The notes below the pieces were generated by a model. The model saw only the letters and a program-made list of their open reading frames with translations, ran no database searches and was not told the DNA's origin. This document shows, piece after piece, positions 34,559-43,144 of a DNA stretch of 64,000 bases; position 1 is the first letter of the stretch, and each line of letters opens with the position of its first letter. Source of the DNA: DATMER01 sp031390755 (GTDB taxonomy: Bacteria; Acidobacteriota; Thermoanaerobaculia; Multivoradales; UBA5704); NCBI GenBank assembly GCA_031390755.1, contig JANMTS010000074.1:1-64000 (forward strand), written 5' to 3'. Both the position numbers and the translations under genes were made by a program.

Positions 34559-37252
34559 GTGTTGGATTTTGGCCGAGGCGGTCCTGACCGCCGAGTCTCT
34601 CTATTGGCGCTGCTCGTCCTGTTCGGAAGTGCGGTCTCACCCGCCTCCGCCGTGACCGCGCCACCCGCTTCGATCGCGAAGCCGGCGGTTGGACGGATGG
34701 TGGATGCCCGCGTCAACGCGGCGGAGTCCTTCGATCGCGCCTCCACGGCGCGCCCCGGCGCCGTGGCGAACGGCCGCACCAGCGCCGAGCGGCAGCTGCG
34801 CGACATCGTGGCCGCGACCGGCGAGCTCAAGCGCTCGATGCCCGGACTCGACGTCAAGCTCTCTCCCATGACCGCCGCTCCGTCCCAGGTCCGCAATGTG
34901 GGCGGCGCGCTGACGCAGGCGGCGCCCGGAGTCGGCAGCGAGGCGATCGTCCGCCAGTTCCTGGCTGACAACAGCCGGATCTACGGCCTCTCCCCCGCCG
35001 ACCTCGCCGATCTCACCGTGCTCGGCGACAGCCCGGGCGGCGGCAGCGGCCTGCGCATGCTCCGCATGGAGCAGCGGATCGACAACCGGCCGGTGTTCCA
35101 GAGCGAGACGCGCTTCCTGCTCGACCGTGACGGCCGGCTGGTGTCGAGCGTCGGCCTGCTGATCCCGAACGCCCGCCTCCAGGCGCCCAAGGTCAGCCCC
35201 TCCCGCCTGATGCCCGCAGCGGAGGCGGTCGCCCGCTTGATGGCGTCGACCGGCAAGGCCACGAACGCGGCCTCGTTCACGGTCTCCGACACGGCCGAAG
35301 GCTGGACCCGGCTGGCCGAGAACGACGCCTTCGTCACCGGACCGGTCTCGGTGCGCGAGGTGCTCTTCCCGCTCGCTCCCGGCGTGCTCGTGCCCGCGTG
35401 GTCGATGGTCGTCTTCACGGAAGGCGACGCCGACTGGTACGCGGTCATCGACCAGGAGACCGGCGGTGTCCTGTGGCGCAAGAACATCCGCAACTTCGCT
35501 TCGGCCCACGACGCCCGCTTCCGCGTCTACGTCCAGGCCGACGGCGTGACTCCGGCGGACAACCCGGCCCCCCAGTCGCCCAACGCGGCGGCGCCCGGCT
35601 CCGGAACGCAGTTCCCGGAGATCGCGCCGACGATCGTCAGCATGCACACGGCGATGAGCGCGACGGCCAGCCCGAACGGCTGGATCGACGACTGCCCGGG
35701 CGGCGTCTGCACCGCCAATGAGACCCAGACCCTGGGCAACAACGTGCTGGCCTGCCTGGACCGCGCGGCCCCGGCCAACACCTGCGACACGGACGCGGCC
35801 GGCGTGCTCGACGGCAACGGCCGCCCGACCGGCAACCCGGACGCCAACACCCGCAACCGCGACTTCCTCGGTACGGCGCCGCGCGACTTCCAGACCGGCT
35901 TCCTGCCGGCCCCGCAGGGCGGCAACCCGGAGGCGGGCCAGACCGCGACCGGCGCCGGCTCCAGCGGCACCAACGCCCTCGATCAATTCCGGCGCGGGTC
36001 CGTCACGGGCCAGTTCTACGCCGCCAACTGGTATCACGACCAGCTCTTCAACCTCGGCTTCGACGAGGCGTCCGCCAACTTCCAGGCCACCAACTTCAGC
36101 GGCATGGGCCTCGGCGGCGACCGCGTGCTGCTCGACGTGCAGGATGCTTCCGGCACCAACAACGCCAACTTCGGAACGCCCCCGGACGGCGTCTCGGGCC
36201 GCGCCCAGATGTTCCGCTTCACCGGTCCGACGATCGACCGCGACGGCGGCCTCGACAACGAGATCCTGTTCCACGAGCTGACCCACGGCACCTCGAACCG
36301 CCTGGTCGGCAACGGCGCCGGCCTCAACTGGGATTCGGCCGCCGGCCTGGGCGAGGGCTGGAGCGACTTCTACGCTCTCGCGATGCTCAACAACACCAAC
36401 GCCGACAACCCGGACGCCCGCTACAGCAGCGGCGCCTACGCCACCTACAAGCTGGGCGGCCTGCTCGACAACTACGTCTACGGCATCCGCCGCTTCCCCT
36501 ACTCGACCGACAACACGGTCAACCCGATGACCTGGGCGGACGTCGACGACGTCACGATCAGCCTGACCGGCGGCATCGCTCCGAGCCCGCTCAACTTCAA
36601 CGACAACGGCGGCATGGAGGTCCACAACTCGGGCGAGATCTGGGCCCTCACCCTGTGGGAGGTCCGCAGCCGGATCATCGCCGACCCCGCCGGCGCCAAC
36701 GGCAGCGTGCCGGCCGGCAACCTGACGGCGCTCCAGCTCGTGACCGACGGCCTCAAGATGACGCCGATCGACCCGAGCTTCACCGAAGGGCGCGACGCCA
36801 TCCTCGACGCCGACTGCGCCACCAATGCCTGCGCGAACGAAGACTGGATCTGGGGCGGCTTCGCGGACCGCGGCCTCGGCTACGGCTCCTCCACCCCCTA
36901 CTACGCCAGCTTCGGCTATACGGCGAGCCACATGGGCATCCGCGAATCGTTCCAGGTGCCCTTCCTCGACGTGGCCGACGCGGGCACCGACGTGGCGATC
37001 AACGACAGCGCCAGCAACAACAACGGCGCCATCGATCCGGGTGAGGCGATCCAGCTCACCGTCACCCTGACCAACCCCTGGCGCGCGGCCTCCAAGGCCG
37101 TGACCGGCGCCACCGCGGTGCTTACCACCACCACCCCGGGCGTCACGATCTTCGACAACAGCTCCACCTACGGCGCCATCGCCCCCAGGGCACCGCGGCC
37201 GGCGACTCCTTCCTCATCACGCTCGACACCACGGTCGCCTGCGGCAGCTTGA
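34559..37252 (+). CDS. Fungalysin-type (M36) metallopeptidase, 5' part of a frameshifted gene
   Basis: 897 codons up to a premature stop. GTG start with AGGAGG about 10 nt upstream. Signal peptide ending near A-V-S-P-A-S-A, then a long FTP/PepSY-like propeptide. The M36 catalytic domain has H-E-L-T-H-G near residue 571 and G-E-G-W-S-D-F about 30 residues later, together giving the zinc ligands and catalytic Glu. After N-S-S-T-Y-G-A-I-A-P the frame turns into low-complexity R/P/S/A and stops, while the neighbouring frame continues with sensible sequence. One base missing from the C-run at 37182-37186 explains this. The catalytic half is intact, so even the truncated product might be active. 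Confidence 0.85.
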   Translation: MLDFGRGGPDRRVSLLALLVLFGSAVSPASAVTAPPASIAKPAVGRMVDARVNAAESFDRASTARPGAVANGRTSAERQLRDIVAATGELKRSMPGLDVKLSPMTAAPSQVRNVGGALTQAAPGVGSEAIVRQFLADNSRIYGLSPADLADLTVLGDSPGGGSGLRMLRMEQRIDNRPVFQSETRFLLDRDGRLVSSVGLLIPNARLQAPKVSPSRLMPAAEAVARLMASTGKATNAASFTVSDTAEGWTRLAENDAFVTGPVSVREVLFPLAPGVLVPAWSMVVFTEGDADWYAVIDQETGGVLWRKNIRNFASAHDARFRVYVQADGVTPADNPAPQSPNAAAPGSGTQFPEIAPTIVSMHTAMSATASPNGWIDDCPGGVCTANETQTLGNNVLACLDRAAPANTCDTDAAGVLDGNGRPTGNPDANTRNRDFLGTAPRDFQTGFLPAPQGGNPEAGQTATGAGSSGTNALDQFRRGSVTGQFYAANWYHDQLFNLGFDEASANFQATNFSGMGLGGDRVLLDVQDASGTNNANFGTPPDGVSGRAQMFRFTGPTIDRDGGLDNEILFHELTHGTSNRLVGNGAGLNWDSAAGLGEGWSDFYALAMLNNTNADNPDARYSSGAYATYKLGGLLDNYVYGIRRFPYSTDNTVNPMTWADVDDVTISLTGGIAPSPLNFNDNGGMEVHNSGEIWALTLWEVRSRIIADPAGANGSVPAGNLTALQLVTDGLKMTPIDPSFTEGRDAILDADCATNACANEDWIWGGFADRGLGYGSSTPYYASFGYTASHMGIRESFQVPFLDVADAGTDVAINDSASNNNGAIDPGEAIQLTVTLTNPWRAASKAVTGATAVLTTTTPGVTIFDNSSTYGAIAPRAPRPATPSSSRSTPRSPAAA

Positions 37253-38826
37253 TCACCTTCACGCTGACCACCACCTCGAACCTCGGCACCACCTCGGCCA
37301 CGTTCAGCCTGCGCGTCGGCGACGCCAACGGCACCGATCCGGTCGTCACCCTCACCCGCGACACGGCTCCCGACCTGGCCATTCCCGACAGCCGGCCGCG
37401 CGCGGTGTTCGACTCGTTCAACGTCGCCAACGACCTCGTGATCGCCGATCTCGACTTCCGTCTCGACAGCGTCACGCACTCCTTCACCGGCGACCTCACC
37501 TTCATGCTGCGCTCGCCGGATGGCGTCGGCGTCGACTTCGTGTCGCTCATCGGCGGTCTGACCGACGGCGGCCCCGGCGACAACATCACCAACATGGTCG
37601 TGGACGATGAGACGGCCGCGACGGCCGCCAACGACATGGTCCAGGCCGTCTCGGCCGACGCGCCCTACACCAAGTCGTGGGTTCCCGTGTTCAACGGCCC
37701 CTGGGCGGCGCTCGCGGGCTTCCCGCCGGCCGATCCGGTCGGCAACCTCTCCCGCTTCGACGGCGCCGGCACCCTGGGCACCTGGACGGTCGCGGCTTCG
37801 GATCAGTTCGCGGCCGATACCGGCACGCTCAATGCCTGGTCGATGCTCGTCACTCCGGTCCACTTCGACTGCACGGCGTTCGCGCCGTCGGCCAACGTGG
37901 CCGCGACGAAGACGGTGGCCGGCACCTTCACGGTCGGCGGCACCGTCACCTACACCGTGGTCCTCACCAACAACGGCACCGACAACCAGACGGACAACGC
38001 CGGTGACGAATTCACCGACGTGCTGCCCGCCAGCCTGACCCTGGTCAGCGCTTCCGCCACCAGCGGCACCGCGGCCACGGCCGGCAACACCGCCACCTGG
38101 AACGGCTCGCTCGCGCCCCTCGGCGGCACCGTGACGATCACCATCACGGCCACCATCAACGCCGGCACCCAGGGCACGACCATCAGCAACCAGGGCAGCG
38201 CGTCCTACGACGCCAACAACGACAACGTCAACGAGGCGACCCGCCTCACCGACGACCCGTCCGTCGGCGGCGCGACCGATCCGACCGTCTTCCTCGTCGG
38301 CGCCGCAGCGCTCTCCGGCACCAAGACCGTCTCCGGCACCTTCGAGGTCGGCGAGACGATCACCTACACCATCACCCTGTCGAACGCGGGCTCCTCGGCC
38401 ACGCCGGACAACGCCGGCGACGAGCTGACCGACATCCTCCCGGCCGGCCTGACCCTGGTCAGCGCCAGCGCCACGAGCGGCACCGCCTCCACGGCGGGCA
38501 ACACCGTCACCTGGAACGGCTCCGTTCCGGCCGGCGGCAGCGTGACCCTCACCATCACCGCGACCATCAACCAGAGCGCCGCCGGCACCACCATCACGAA
38601 CCAGGCGACGTTCTTCTACGACGCGGACCTCAACGGCTCCAACGAGTCGTCCGGAGTCACCGACGATCCGTCACAGGCCGGCGGCACCGATCCCACGGCC
38701 TTCGCGGTCACGGGCGGCCCCTCCGTGGTCGAAGTTCCGACCGTGACCGACCTCGGCCTCCTCGCCCTGGTCCTCGCGCTCGTGACCGTCGCCATGTCGC
38801 GGCTGCGCAAGCAGACCGCGGCCTGA
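37186..38826 (+). CDS. 3' part of the same exported protease: P-domain, two DUF11 repeats, IPTL/PEP-CTERM-like sorting tail
   Basis: About 546 codons in the frame that continues the fungalysin gene (Q-G-T-A-A-G-D-S-F-L-I-T-L onward). It has no convincing start of its own. Order: end of a CARDB-like segment, a proprotein-convertase P-domain (I-P-D-S-R-P-R-A-V-F-D-S-F, then L-D-F-R-L-D-S-V-T-H-S-F-T-G-D-L), and two DUF11/adhesin-like repeats, each with T-x-T-x-G-T-F...G-D-E-x-T-D-x-L-P-A and S-A-S-A-T-S-G-T-A. The C-terminus has V-P-T-V-T-D-L-G-L-L, a hydrophobic helix and a basic end R-L-R-K-Q, as in IPTL/PEP-CTERM sorting signals. Joined with the upstream part it would be a cell-surface protease of about 1420 aa. 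Confidence 0.8.
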   Translation, partial: QGTAAGDSFLITLDTTVACGSLITFTLTTTSNLGTTSATFSLRVGDANGTDPVVTLTRDTAPDLAIPDSRPRAVFDSFNVANDLVIADLDFRLDSVTHSFTGDLTFMLRSPDGVGVDFVSLIGGLTDGGPGDNITNMVVDDETAATAANDMVQAVSADAPYTKSWVPVFNGPWAALAGFPPADPVGNLSRFDGAGTLGTWTVAASDQFAADTGTLNAWSMLVTPVHFDCTAFAPSANVAATKTVAGTFTVGGTVTYTVVLTNNGTDNQTDNAGDEFTDVLPASLTLVSASATSGTAATAGNTATWNGSLAPLGGTVTITITATINAGTQGTTISNQGSASYDANNDNVNEATRLTDDPSVGGATDPTVFLVGAAALSGTKTVSGTFEVGETITYTITLSNAGSSATPDNAGDELTDILPAGLTLVSASATSGTASTAGNTVTWNGSVPAGGSVTLTITATINQSAAGTTITNQATFFYDADLNGSNESSGVTDDPSQAGGTDPTAFAVTGGPSVVEVPTVTDLGLLALVLALVTVAMSRLRKQTAA

Positions 38827-38860
38827 GACGATGCGGCTGCGCAAGCAGACCGCGGCCTGA
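38799..38860 (+). repeat. 28-bp direct duplication of the end of the protease gene
   Basis: The last codons and stop (GCGGCTGCGCAAGCAG, then ACCGCGGCCTGA) occur twice, at 38799-38826 and 38833-38860, with a 34-bp period. The second copy is preceded by ATG but encodes only about nine residues, so it looks like a slippage duplication rather than a gene. Confidence 0.8.
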
Positions 38861-38890
38861 CCTGAAACGGCTCTCCGAGCCGACCCCAGG

Positions 38891-38926
38891 CGCCCCATCC
38901 CGGAAACGGGGTGGGGCGTTTTTCTT
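38891..38926 (+). terminator. Rho-independent terminator after the protease gene
   Basis: CGCCCCATCCCG, gaaa, CGGGGTGGGGCG followed by TTTTTCTTT. The 12-bp stem has one G-T pair, a GAAA tetraloop and an immediate T-tract. It is the clearest intrinsic terminator in the window and separates the protease from the dynamin-like gene. Confidence 0.92.
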
Positions 38927-38971
38927 TGCCCTGGCACGGCCCGTGCTATCGTCTCTTGCGGGCCGCCTATC

Positions 38972-40705
38972 ATGCTGCGACGCATCCTCAATCAGAACCA
39001 GGACGAGCTGTTGGCGGAGAACCGCCGGCTCGTCGGTGCGTTGCAGTCGGCGCTCACGCGGTTCGACGCTTCCGACGACGACCAGGCGACTCTTCAGAGC
39101 TCGGCGCGCCAGCTCGACGAGCTGTTCCTCCTGGTCGTGGCCGGCGAGTTCAATGCCGGCAAGAGCGCGTTCATCAACGCTCTCCTCGGCGGCAAGATTC
39201 TCGAAGAGGGGGTCACTCCCACCACGACCCGCGTCCATCTGATCCAGTACGGCTCCGAGATCACGCGCGAGACGGTGGAAGCCGCGCTCGACCGGATCAC
39301 CGCGCCGGTCGAGATCCTCCGCGACATCAACATCGTCGACACGCCCGGCACCAATGCGATCCATCGCGAGCACGAGGCGATCACGCGCGAATTCGTGCCT
39401 CGGTCGGACATGGTGCTGTTCGTCACCTCCGCGGACCGGCCGTTCACCGAGAGCGAGCGGGCCTTCCTCCAGGGCATCCGGGAGTGGGGCAAGAAGATCG
39501 TCGTCGTCCTCAACAAGATCGACATCCTGGATTCCCAGGAAGATCTCGACCGCGTGCTCGGCTTCATCGCGGACAATGCCAAAGGGCTGCTCGGTTTCAC
39601 GCCCGAGATCTTCCCGGTCGCCGCGAAACCGGCGCTCAAGGCCAAGCTGAGCGGTGACGCGGCGCTGCTGGCGTCCAGCCGCTTCGAGGCGCTGGAGCGC
39701 TACGTCGTCGACAACCTCGACGAAAAGGAGCGCATCCGCCTCAAGCTCCTCAATCCTCTTGGAGTCTCGGCGCATCTGGCCGGCAAGTACCTCGACATCG
39801 CCGGGCGGCGCCTGGAGCTGCTCAAGGACGACTTCGCGACCCTGGAGGACATCGACGGCCAGCTCGGGGTCTACAAGGAGGACATGCGGCGCGAGTTCCG
39901 CTTCCGCCTGGCGGACGTGGACAACGTCCTCCACGAGTTCGAGGCCCGGGGCATGGCGTTCTTCGACGACACCATGCGTCTCGCCCGCTTCATGGATCTG
40001 GTGAACAAGTCCCGGATGAAGGCGGACTTCGCGCGCGTGGTGGTGGCGGACGCCCCCCAGCTCATCGAGCGCCGGGTCAGCGAGGTCATCGACTGGCTGG
40101 TCTCGTCGGATCTCCGCCAGTGGCAGGCGATCATGGAGCACATCGGGCGGCGCCAGCACGAGCATTCCGACCGCATCGTCGGCCGCGTCGGCGGCAGCTT
40201 CGACTACGACCGCACCCGGCTCCTCGACAGCGTCGGCCGCACGGCCCAACGGTCGGTCGAGAGCTACGACAAGGAGGCCGAAGCCACGCGCCTCGCCGAG
40301 TCCGTGCAGGTGGCCGTGGCCGGCACCGCGCTGGTCGAGGTCGGAGCGATCGGCCTCGGAGCCGTGCTCACGCATCTCGCGGTCGGGGCCGCGGCGGACT
40401 TCACGGGAATCCTCGCGGCCGGCACCATCGCCCTCCTCGGTTTCTTCATCATCCCGAACCGCCGGCACGACGCGAAGAAAGAGCTGCGGGAGAAGATCGA
40501 GGCCCTCCGCAAGCACCTCATGGATGGCCTGACCTCGCAGTTCGACCGCGAGATCGACCAGAGCAGCCGGCGCATCGAAGAGGCGATCGGACCCTACACT
40601 CGCTTCGTCCGCGCCGAGCGCACCAAGCTCACCGAGGTCCGCACCGACCTCGACGGCGTCGTCCAGGGCCTCGCCCGGCTTCGCGCCAAGGTCGAAGCGA
40701 TCTAG
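38972..40705 (+). CDS. Bacterial dynamin-like GTPase
   Basis: 577 aa. GTPase domain with P-loop G-E-F-N-A-G-K-S at 58-65, switch T-P-T-T-T, D-T-P-G, and N-K-I-D. A long helical stalk follows. Near residues 445-495 lie two hydrophobic stretches (V-A-V-A-G-T-A-L-V-E-V-G-A-I-G-L-G-A-V, then A-G-T-I-A-L-L-G-F-F-I-I), which fit a paddle or membrane-insertion tip. A coiled-coil C-terminus returns to the stalk. Such proteins remodel or fuse membranes, and some act in phage defence or envelope stress. A -10-like TATCGT lies about 23 bp before the ATG; there is no Shine-Dalgarno. A 59-aa gene starts 9 bp after the stop. Confidence 0.9.
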   Translation: MLRRILNQNQDELLAENRRLVGALQSALTRFDASDDDQATLQSSARQLDELFLLVVAGEFNAGKSAFINALLGGKILEEGVTPTTTRVHLIQYGSEITRETVEAALDRITAPVEILRDINIVDTPGTNAIHREHEAITREFVPRSDMVLFVTSADRPFTESERAFLQGIREWGKKIVVVLNKIDILDSQEDLDRVLGFIADNAKGLLGFTPEIFPVAAKPALKAKLSGDAALLASSRFEALERYVVDNLDEKERIRLKLLNPLGVSAHLAGKYLDIAGRRLELLKDDFATLEDIDGQLGVYKEDMRREFRFRLADVDNVLHEFEARGMAFFDDTMRLARFMDLVNKSRMKADFARVVVADAPQLIERRVSEVIDWLVSSDLRQWQAIMEHIGRRQHEHSDRIVGRVGGSFDYDRTRLLDSVGRTAQRSVESYDKEAEATRLAESVQVAVAGTALVEVGAIGLGAVLTHLAVGAAADFTGILAAGTIALLGFFIIPNRRHDAKKELREKIEALRKHLMDGLTSQFDREIDQSSRRIEEAIGPYTRFVRAERTKLTEVRTDLDGVVQGLARLRAKVEAI

Positions 40706-40708
40706 AAT
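40703..40708 (+). promoter_or_regulatory. -10-like box (TAGAAT) 6 nt before a small-protein ATG
   Basis: TAGAAT, CCCGTC, ATG. It overlaps the stop codon of the dynamin-like gene. The spacing predicts a leaderless transcript for the 59-aa gene and the permease. Confidence 0.5.
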
Positions 40709-40714
40709 CCCGTC

Positions 40715-40894
40715 ATGGATAAAGTCTGGGTTCGCGAAGGGTTCTCCATCGAAGCGGAAGCCAACCAGGAACTCTGGGAGCGAATGACGGGACGAGAGCG
40801 CGTCCAGGTCGTCCTCGACATGCTAGAAAAGGCGTGGAGAGATGCCGGTGAGCCCGAGTTCGCCAAGGTGGCTCGCGTGGTCGACTTCTCGTGA
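40715..40894 (+). CDS. Small hypothetical protein (59 aa) coupled to the MFS permease
   Basis: 59 aa, starting MDKVWVREGF and ending A-R-V-V-D-F-S. The composition is balanced, charged and mostly alpha-helical (W-E-R-M-T-G-R-E-R-V-Q-V-V-L-D-M-L-E-K-A-W). Support for it as a real gene: its TGA overlaps the GTG start of the permease as GTGA, the arrangement used by known operons in this window, and a TAGAAT box sits exactly 6 nt before its ATG. There is no signal or membrane segment. No family recognised. A role linked to the dynamin-like protein or the permease is inference from position. Confidence 0.65.
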   Translation: MDKVWVREGFSIEAEANQELWERMTGRERVQVVLDMLEKAWRDAGEPEFAKVARVVDFS

Positions 40895-42501
40895 GCGCAA
40901 CCCCTTCCGCACCACCCACAAAGAAGCTCGGCACCTGGCAAAGCATCGTCCGGGCGTTCACGTCGTGGCGGACAACGTCGGTGACGCTGATGTCGTTCGC
41001 GTCCGGCATGCCGCTGGGGCTGGTGTGGCTGGCGATCCCGGACTGGATGCGCGACAACGGCGTGGACATCCGGATCGTCGGACTGTTCACGCTGGCTCAG
41101 GTTCCCTGGTCGTTCAAGTTCCTCTGGTCGCCGCTCATGGACCGCTTCGTGCCGCCGTTCGGCCGGCGGCGGGGGTGGGCGATCATCGCCCAGATCGCGC
41201 TCTTCCTGGCGGTGTTCTCGCTGGCCGGCGTCGGCAGCCATCCCGACGCGCCGTGGATCGTCGGCGCCATCGCTCTCGCCATCGCCCTCGCCGGTGCGAC
41301 CCAGGACATCGCGGTCGACGCCTATGCGGTCGACGTGCTGCGCCCCGACGAGCAGGCCGTGGCCGTGGGCGCCCGCAACGCGCTCTGGCGCGCCGGCTAC
41401 TACACGGCGGGCAGCCTGTCGATCTACTTCGCCTCGAAGATCGGCTGGCCGGCGGTCAACGTGATGCTGGCCGCCCTGTACATCCCGATGATCTTCATCG
41501 TCTGGCGGTCGCCGGACCCGGGCGGCTCCGAGACCGCGCCGAAGACCCTCAAGGAAGCGGTCTGGCATCCGTTCCTCGGCTTCCTCGCCCGGCACCGCGC
41601 GCTGGAAATCCTCGCCTTCGTCCTGCTCTACAAGCTGGCCGACAACCTGGTCCAGGCGCTCCAGCGGCCGTTCCTGATCGACATGGGCTACGACGAGTTC
41701 GACCGCGGCGTGGCGCTCACGTTCATCGGCCTGACGGCCAACATCGTGGGCACGCTGATCGGCGGGCTGCTGACCTCGCCGCTCGGCCTCGGCCGCTCGC
41801 TGTGGATCTTCGGGTTCTTCCAGATCTTCTCGAACGCGGGCTACGCCATCCTCGCGCAGCAGCCCGGCGTCGACCGGCCGATGATGTGGGCCGCGTTCGG
41901 CTTCGAGGCCATGTGCTCCGGCCTCGGCAGCGGCGCGTTCAGCGTCATGCTCCTGCGCATGACCCAGAAGCGCTTCTCGGCCACCCAGTACGCGCTGTTC
42001 TCCAGCCTTTTCGGCCTGCCGCGCATCCTCTCCGGCCCGGTCGCCGGGTTCGCCGCGTACTCGGTGGGCTGGCCCACGTTCTTCTGGGCCACCCTGCCGC
42101 TCGGCATCCCCGGCCTCATCATGCTGGCCCGCTTCGTCCCCTGGAACGCCCGGGAGATCGAGTTCAAGGTCGAGCCGCCGAAGATCCGCGATCCGCTGTC
42201 GACCGGACAACTCGCAGTCCGCGGTCTCCTGGGCGGAGCCGTGGGCTTTGCGTTCGCGGCTTTGCTGATGGCCTTCCTCGACGCGCTCAAGGCCATGAAG
42301 GATGCGCCGGAGGTGGCGTTCGACATGATGACGCCGCTGGCGGCGATGGTGCGGCCCGAGGACAACGCCGGCTGGATCACCCTCGTCGGCCTCCTGGTCT
42401 TCGCGGCCACCTGCGGCCTGTTCACCGCCGCCATCGCCGCCGCCCGCCACGGCGCCGGCCAGGATCTGGCGCTGGGCACCGAGCCGACCGGCGAAGCCTG
42501 A
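40891..42501 (+). CDS. AmpG-like major facilitator superfamily permease
   Basis: 536 aa with about 12-14 membrane helices. The first helix region S-F-A-S-G-M-P-L-G-L-V-W and the loop F-L-W-S-P-L-M-D-R-F, followed by F-G-R-R-R-G-W, are typical of AmpG/muropeptide and SLC33-like permeases. A-G-A-T-Q-D-I-A-V-D-A-Y-A-V-D lies in the fourth-fifth helix region, as in AmpG. A muropeptide substrate is plausible but unproven; no beta-lactamase or recycling gene lies nearby. GTG start overlapping the 59-aa gene. Confidence 0.87.
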   Translation: MSATPSAPPTKKLGTWQSIVRAFTSWRTTSVTLMSFASGMPLGLVWLAIPDWMRDNGVDIRIVGLFTLAQVPWSFKFLWSPLMDRFVPPFGRRRGWAIIAQIALFLAVFSLAGVGSHPDAPWIVGAIALAIALAGATQDIAVDAYAVDVLRPDEQAVAVGARNALWRAGYYTAGSLSIYFASKIGWPAVNVMLAALYIPMIFIVWRSPDPGGSETAPKTLKEAVWHPFLGFLARHRALEILAFVLLYKLADNLVQALQRPFLIDMGYDEFDRGVALTFIGLTANIVGTLIGGLLTSPLGLGRSLWIFGFFQIFSNAGYAILAQQPGVDRPMMWAAFGFEAMCSGLGSGAFSVMLLRMTQKRFSATQYALFSSLFGLPRILSGPVAGFAAYSVGWPTFFWATLPLGIPGLIMLARFVPWNAREIEFKVEPPKIRDPLSTGQLAVRGLLGGAVGFAFAALLMAFLDALKAMKDAPEVAFDMMTPLAAMVRPEDNAGWITLVGLLVFAATCGLFTAAIAAARHGAGQDLALGTEPTGEA

Positions 42502-42588
42502 GGCCTCCCGGCGGGGCGTTACCTGTACTTCAACAATGGAAGGATGGGAGTGCGCAGCCCGGTGGATGCGCTCCGAGGGAGCACTCGA

Positions 42589-42909
42589 TCACTCGGTGCG
42601 GTGCGTCGCCATCCATTCCTTGAGCGCCTCGTCCATTCGTCCCTGCCAGCCTCCGCCCGTTGCCTTGAAGTACTCCACGACCTCTGGGCTGTACCGTACA
42701 GAGAGCAGAACCTTCTTGATTCTCCTTCCCGGCCCTCGCTGACCCGGTCGACGCACGGTAGCATCTTTCCAAAACGCCTCCACGGCTGCAGGGTCGTGGG
42801 GGTCATAAGGGGCTTCTGGATCGTGAACCCGCTCCGGTGCCGTCGCAATTGCAGAGTTGATTTCTTCAGGCCTCATCGGAAATGGCTTTGAAGTAGTACC
42901 GGACTTCAT
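42589..42909 (-). CDS. brnA: BrnA antitoxin
   Basis: 106 aa. C-terminal ribbon-helix-helix type segment K-K-V-L-L-S-V-R-Y-S-P-E-V-V-E-Y-F-K-A-T-G-G-G-W-Q, then R-M-D-E-A-L-K-E-W, is the BrnA signature. BrnA binds the BrnT RNase and represses the operon. GGGAGG lies 9 nt before the chosen ATG, inside the end of brnT (44-bp overlap). An ATG 33 bp later would start at MRPEEINSAI and keep the functional part. Confidence 0.9.
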   Translation of the reverse strand: MKSGTTSKPFPMRPEEINSAIATAPERVHDPEAPYDPHDPAAVEAFWKDATVRRPGQRGPGRRIKKVLLSVRYSPEVVEYFKATGGGWQGRMDEALKEWMATHRTE

Positions 42910-43144
42910 GTTTGGTCGCCTCCCGCAGGGAGATCACATGCAGATTCTCCCCGCGCTCCGTGTAGGTCATGTGGACGACTCGATCCCGCAACCAACCGAG
43001 CAGGTTGATCCGCTGCTCACCATAGGCCATGCGGGCGTCCTCCTTCGTAACCACAGGATGGTCGAACACCGACTCGCATCCCTCGAAATCAAGCCCGTGG
43101 CTGCGGAGGTTGGCTTGTTGCTTCTGCTCATCCCAAGTCACCAC
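42866..43144 (-). CDS. brnT: BrnT ribonuclease toxin
   Basis: 92 aa from a GTG start. The BrnT core W-D-E-Q-K-Q-Q-A-N-L-R-S-H-G-L-D-F-E-G-C-E-S-V-F-D-H-P and the C-terminal L-H-V-I-S-L-R-E-A-T-K-H-E-V-R-Y-Y match the family, whose members cleave mRNA with a RelE-like fold. The frame is open further upstream, but that part is not BrnT-like. Candidate starts are TTG 43150, GTG 43144 and GTG 43141, and none has an ideally spaced binding site. Expressed ahead of brnA, as usual. Confidence 0.82.
   Translation of the reverse strand: MVTWDEQKQQANLRSHGLDFEGCESVFDHPVVTKEDARMAYGEQRINLLGWLRDRVVHMTYTERGENLHVISLREATKHEVRYYFKAISDEA

Noticed and set aside
34451..34620. Plus-strand open frame reading through the start of the fungalysin gene (E-L-Q-I-L-L-K-A-P-E-T-V-V-Y-E-L-like)
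   Set aside because: It ends after a short distance, has no start codon with a ribosome binding site, and overlaps the AT-rich divergent promoter region.
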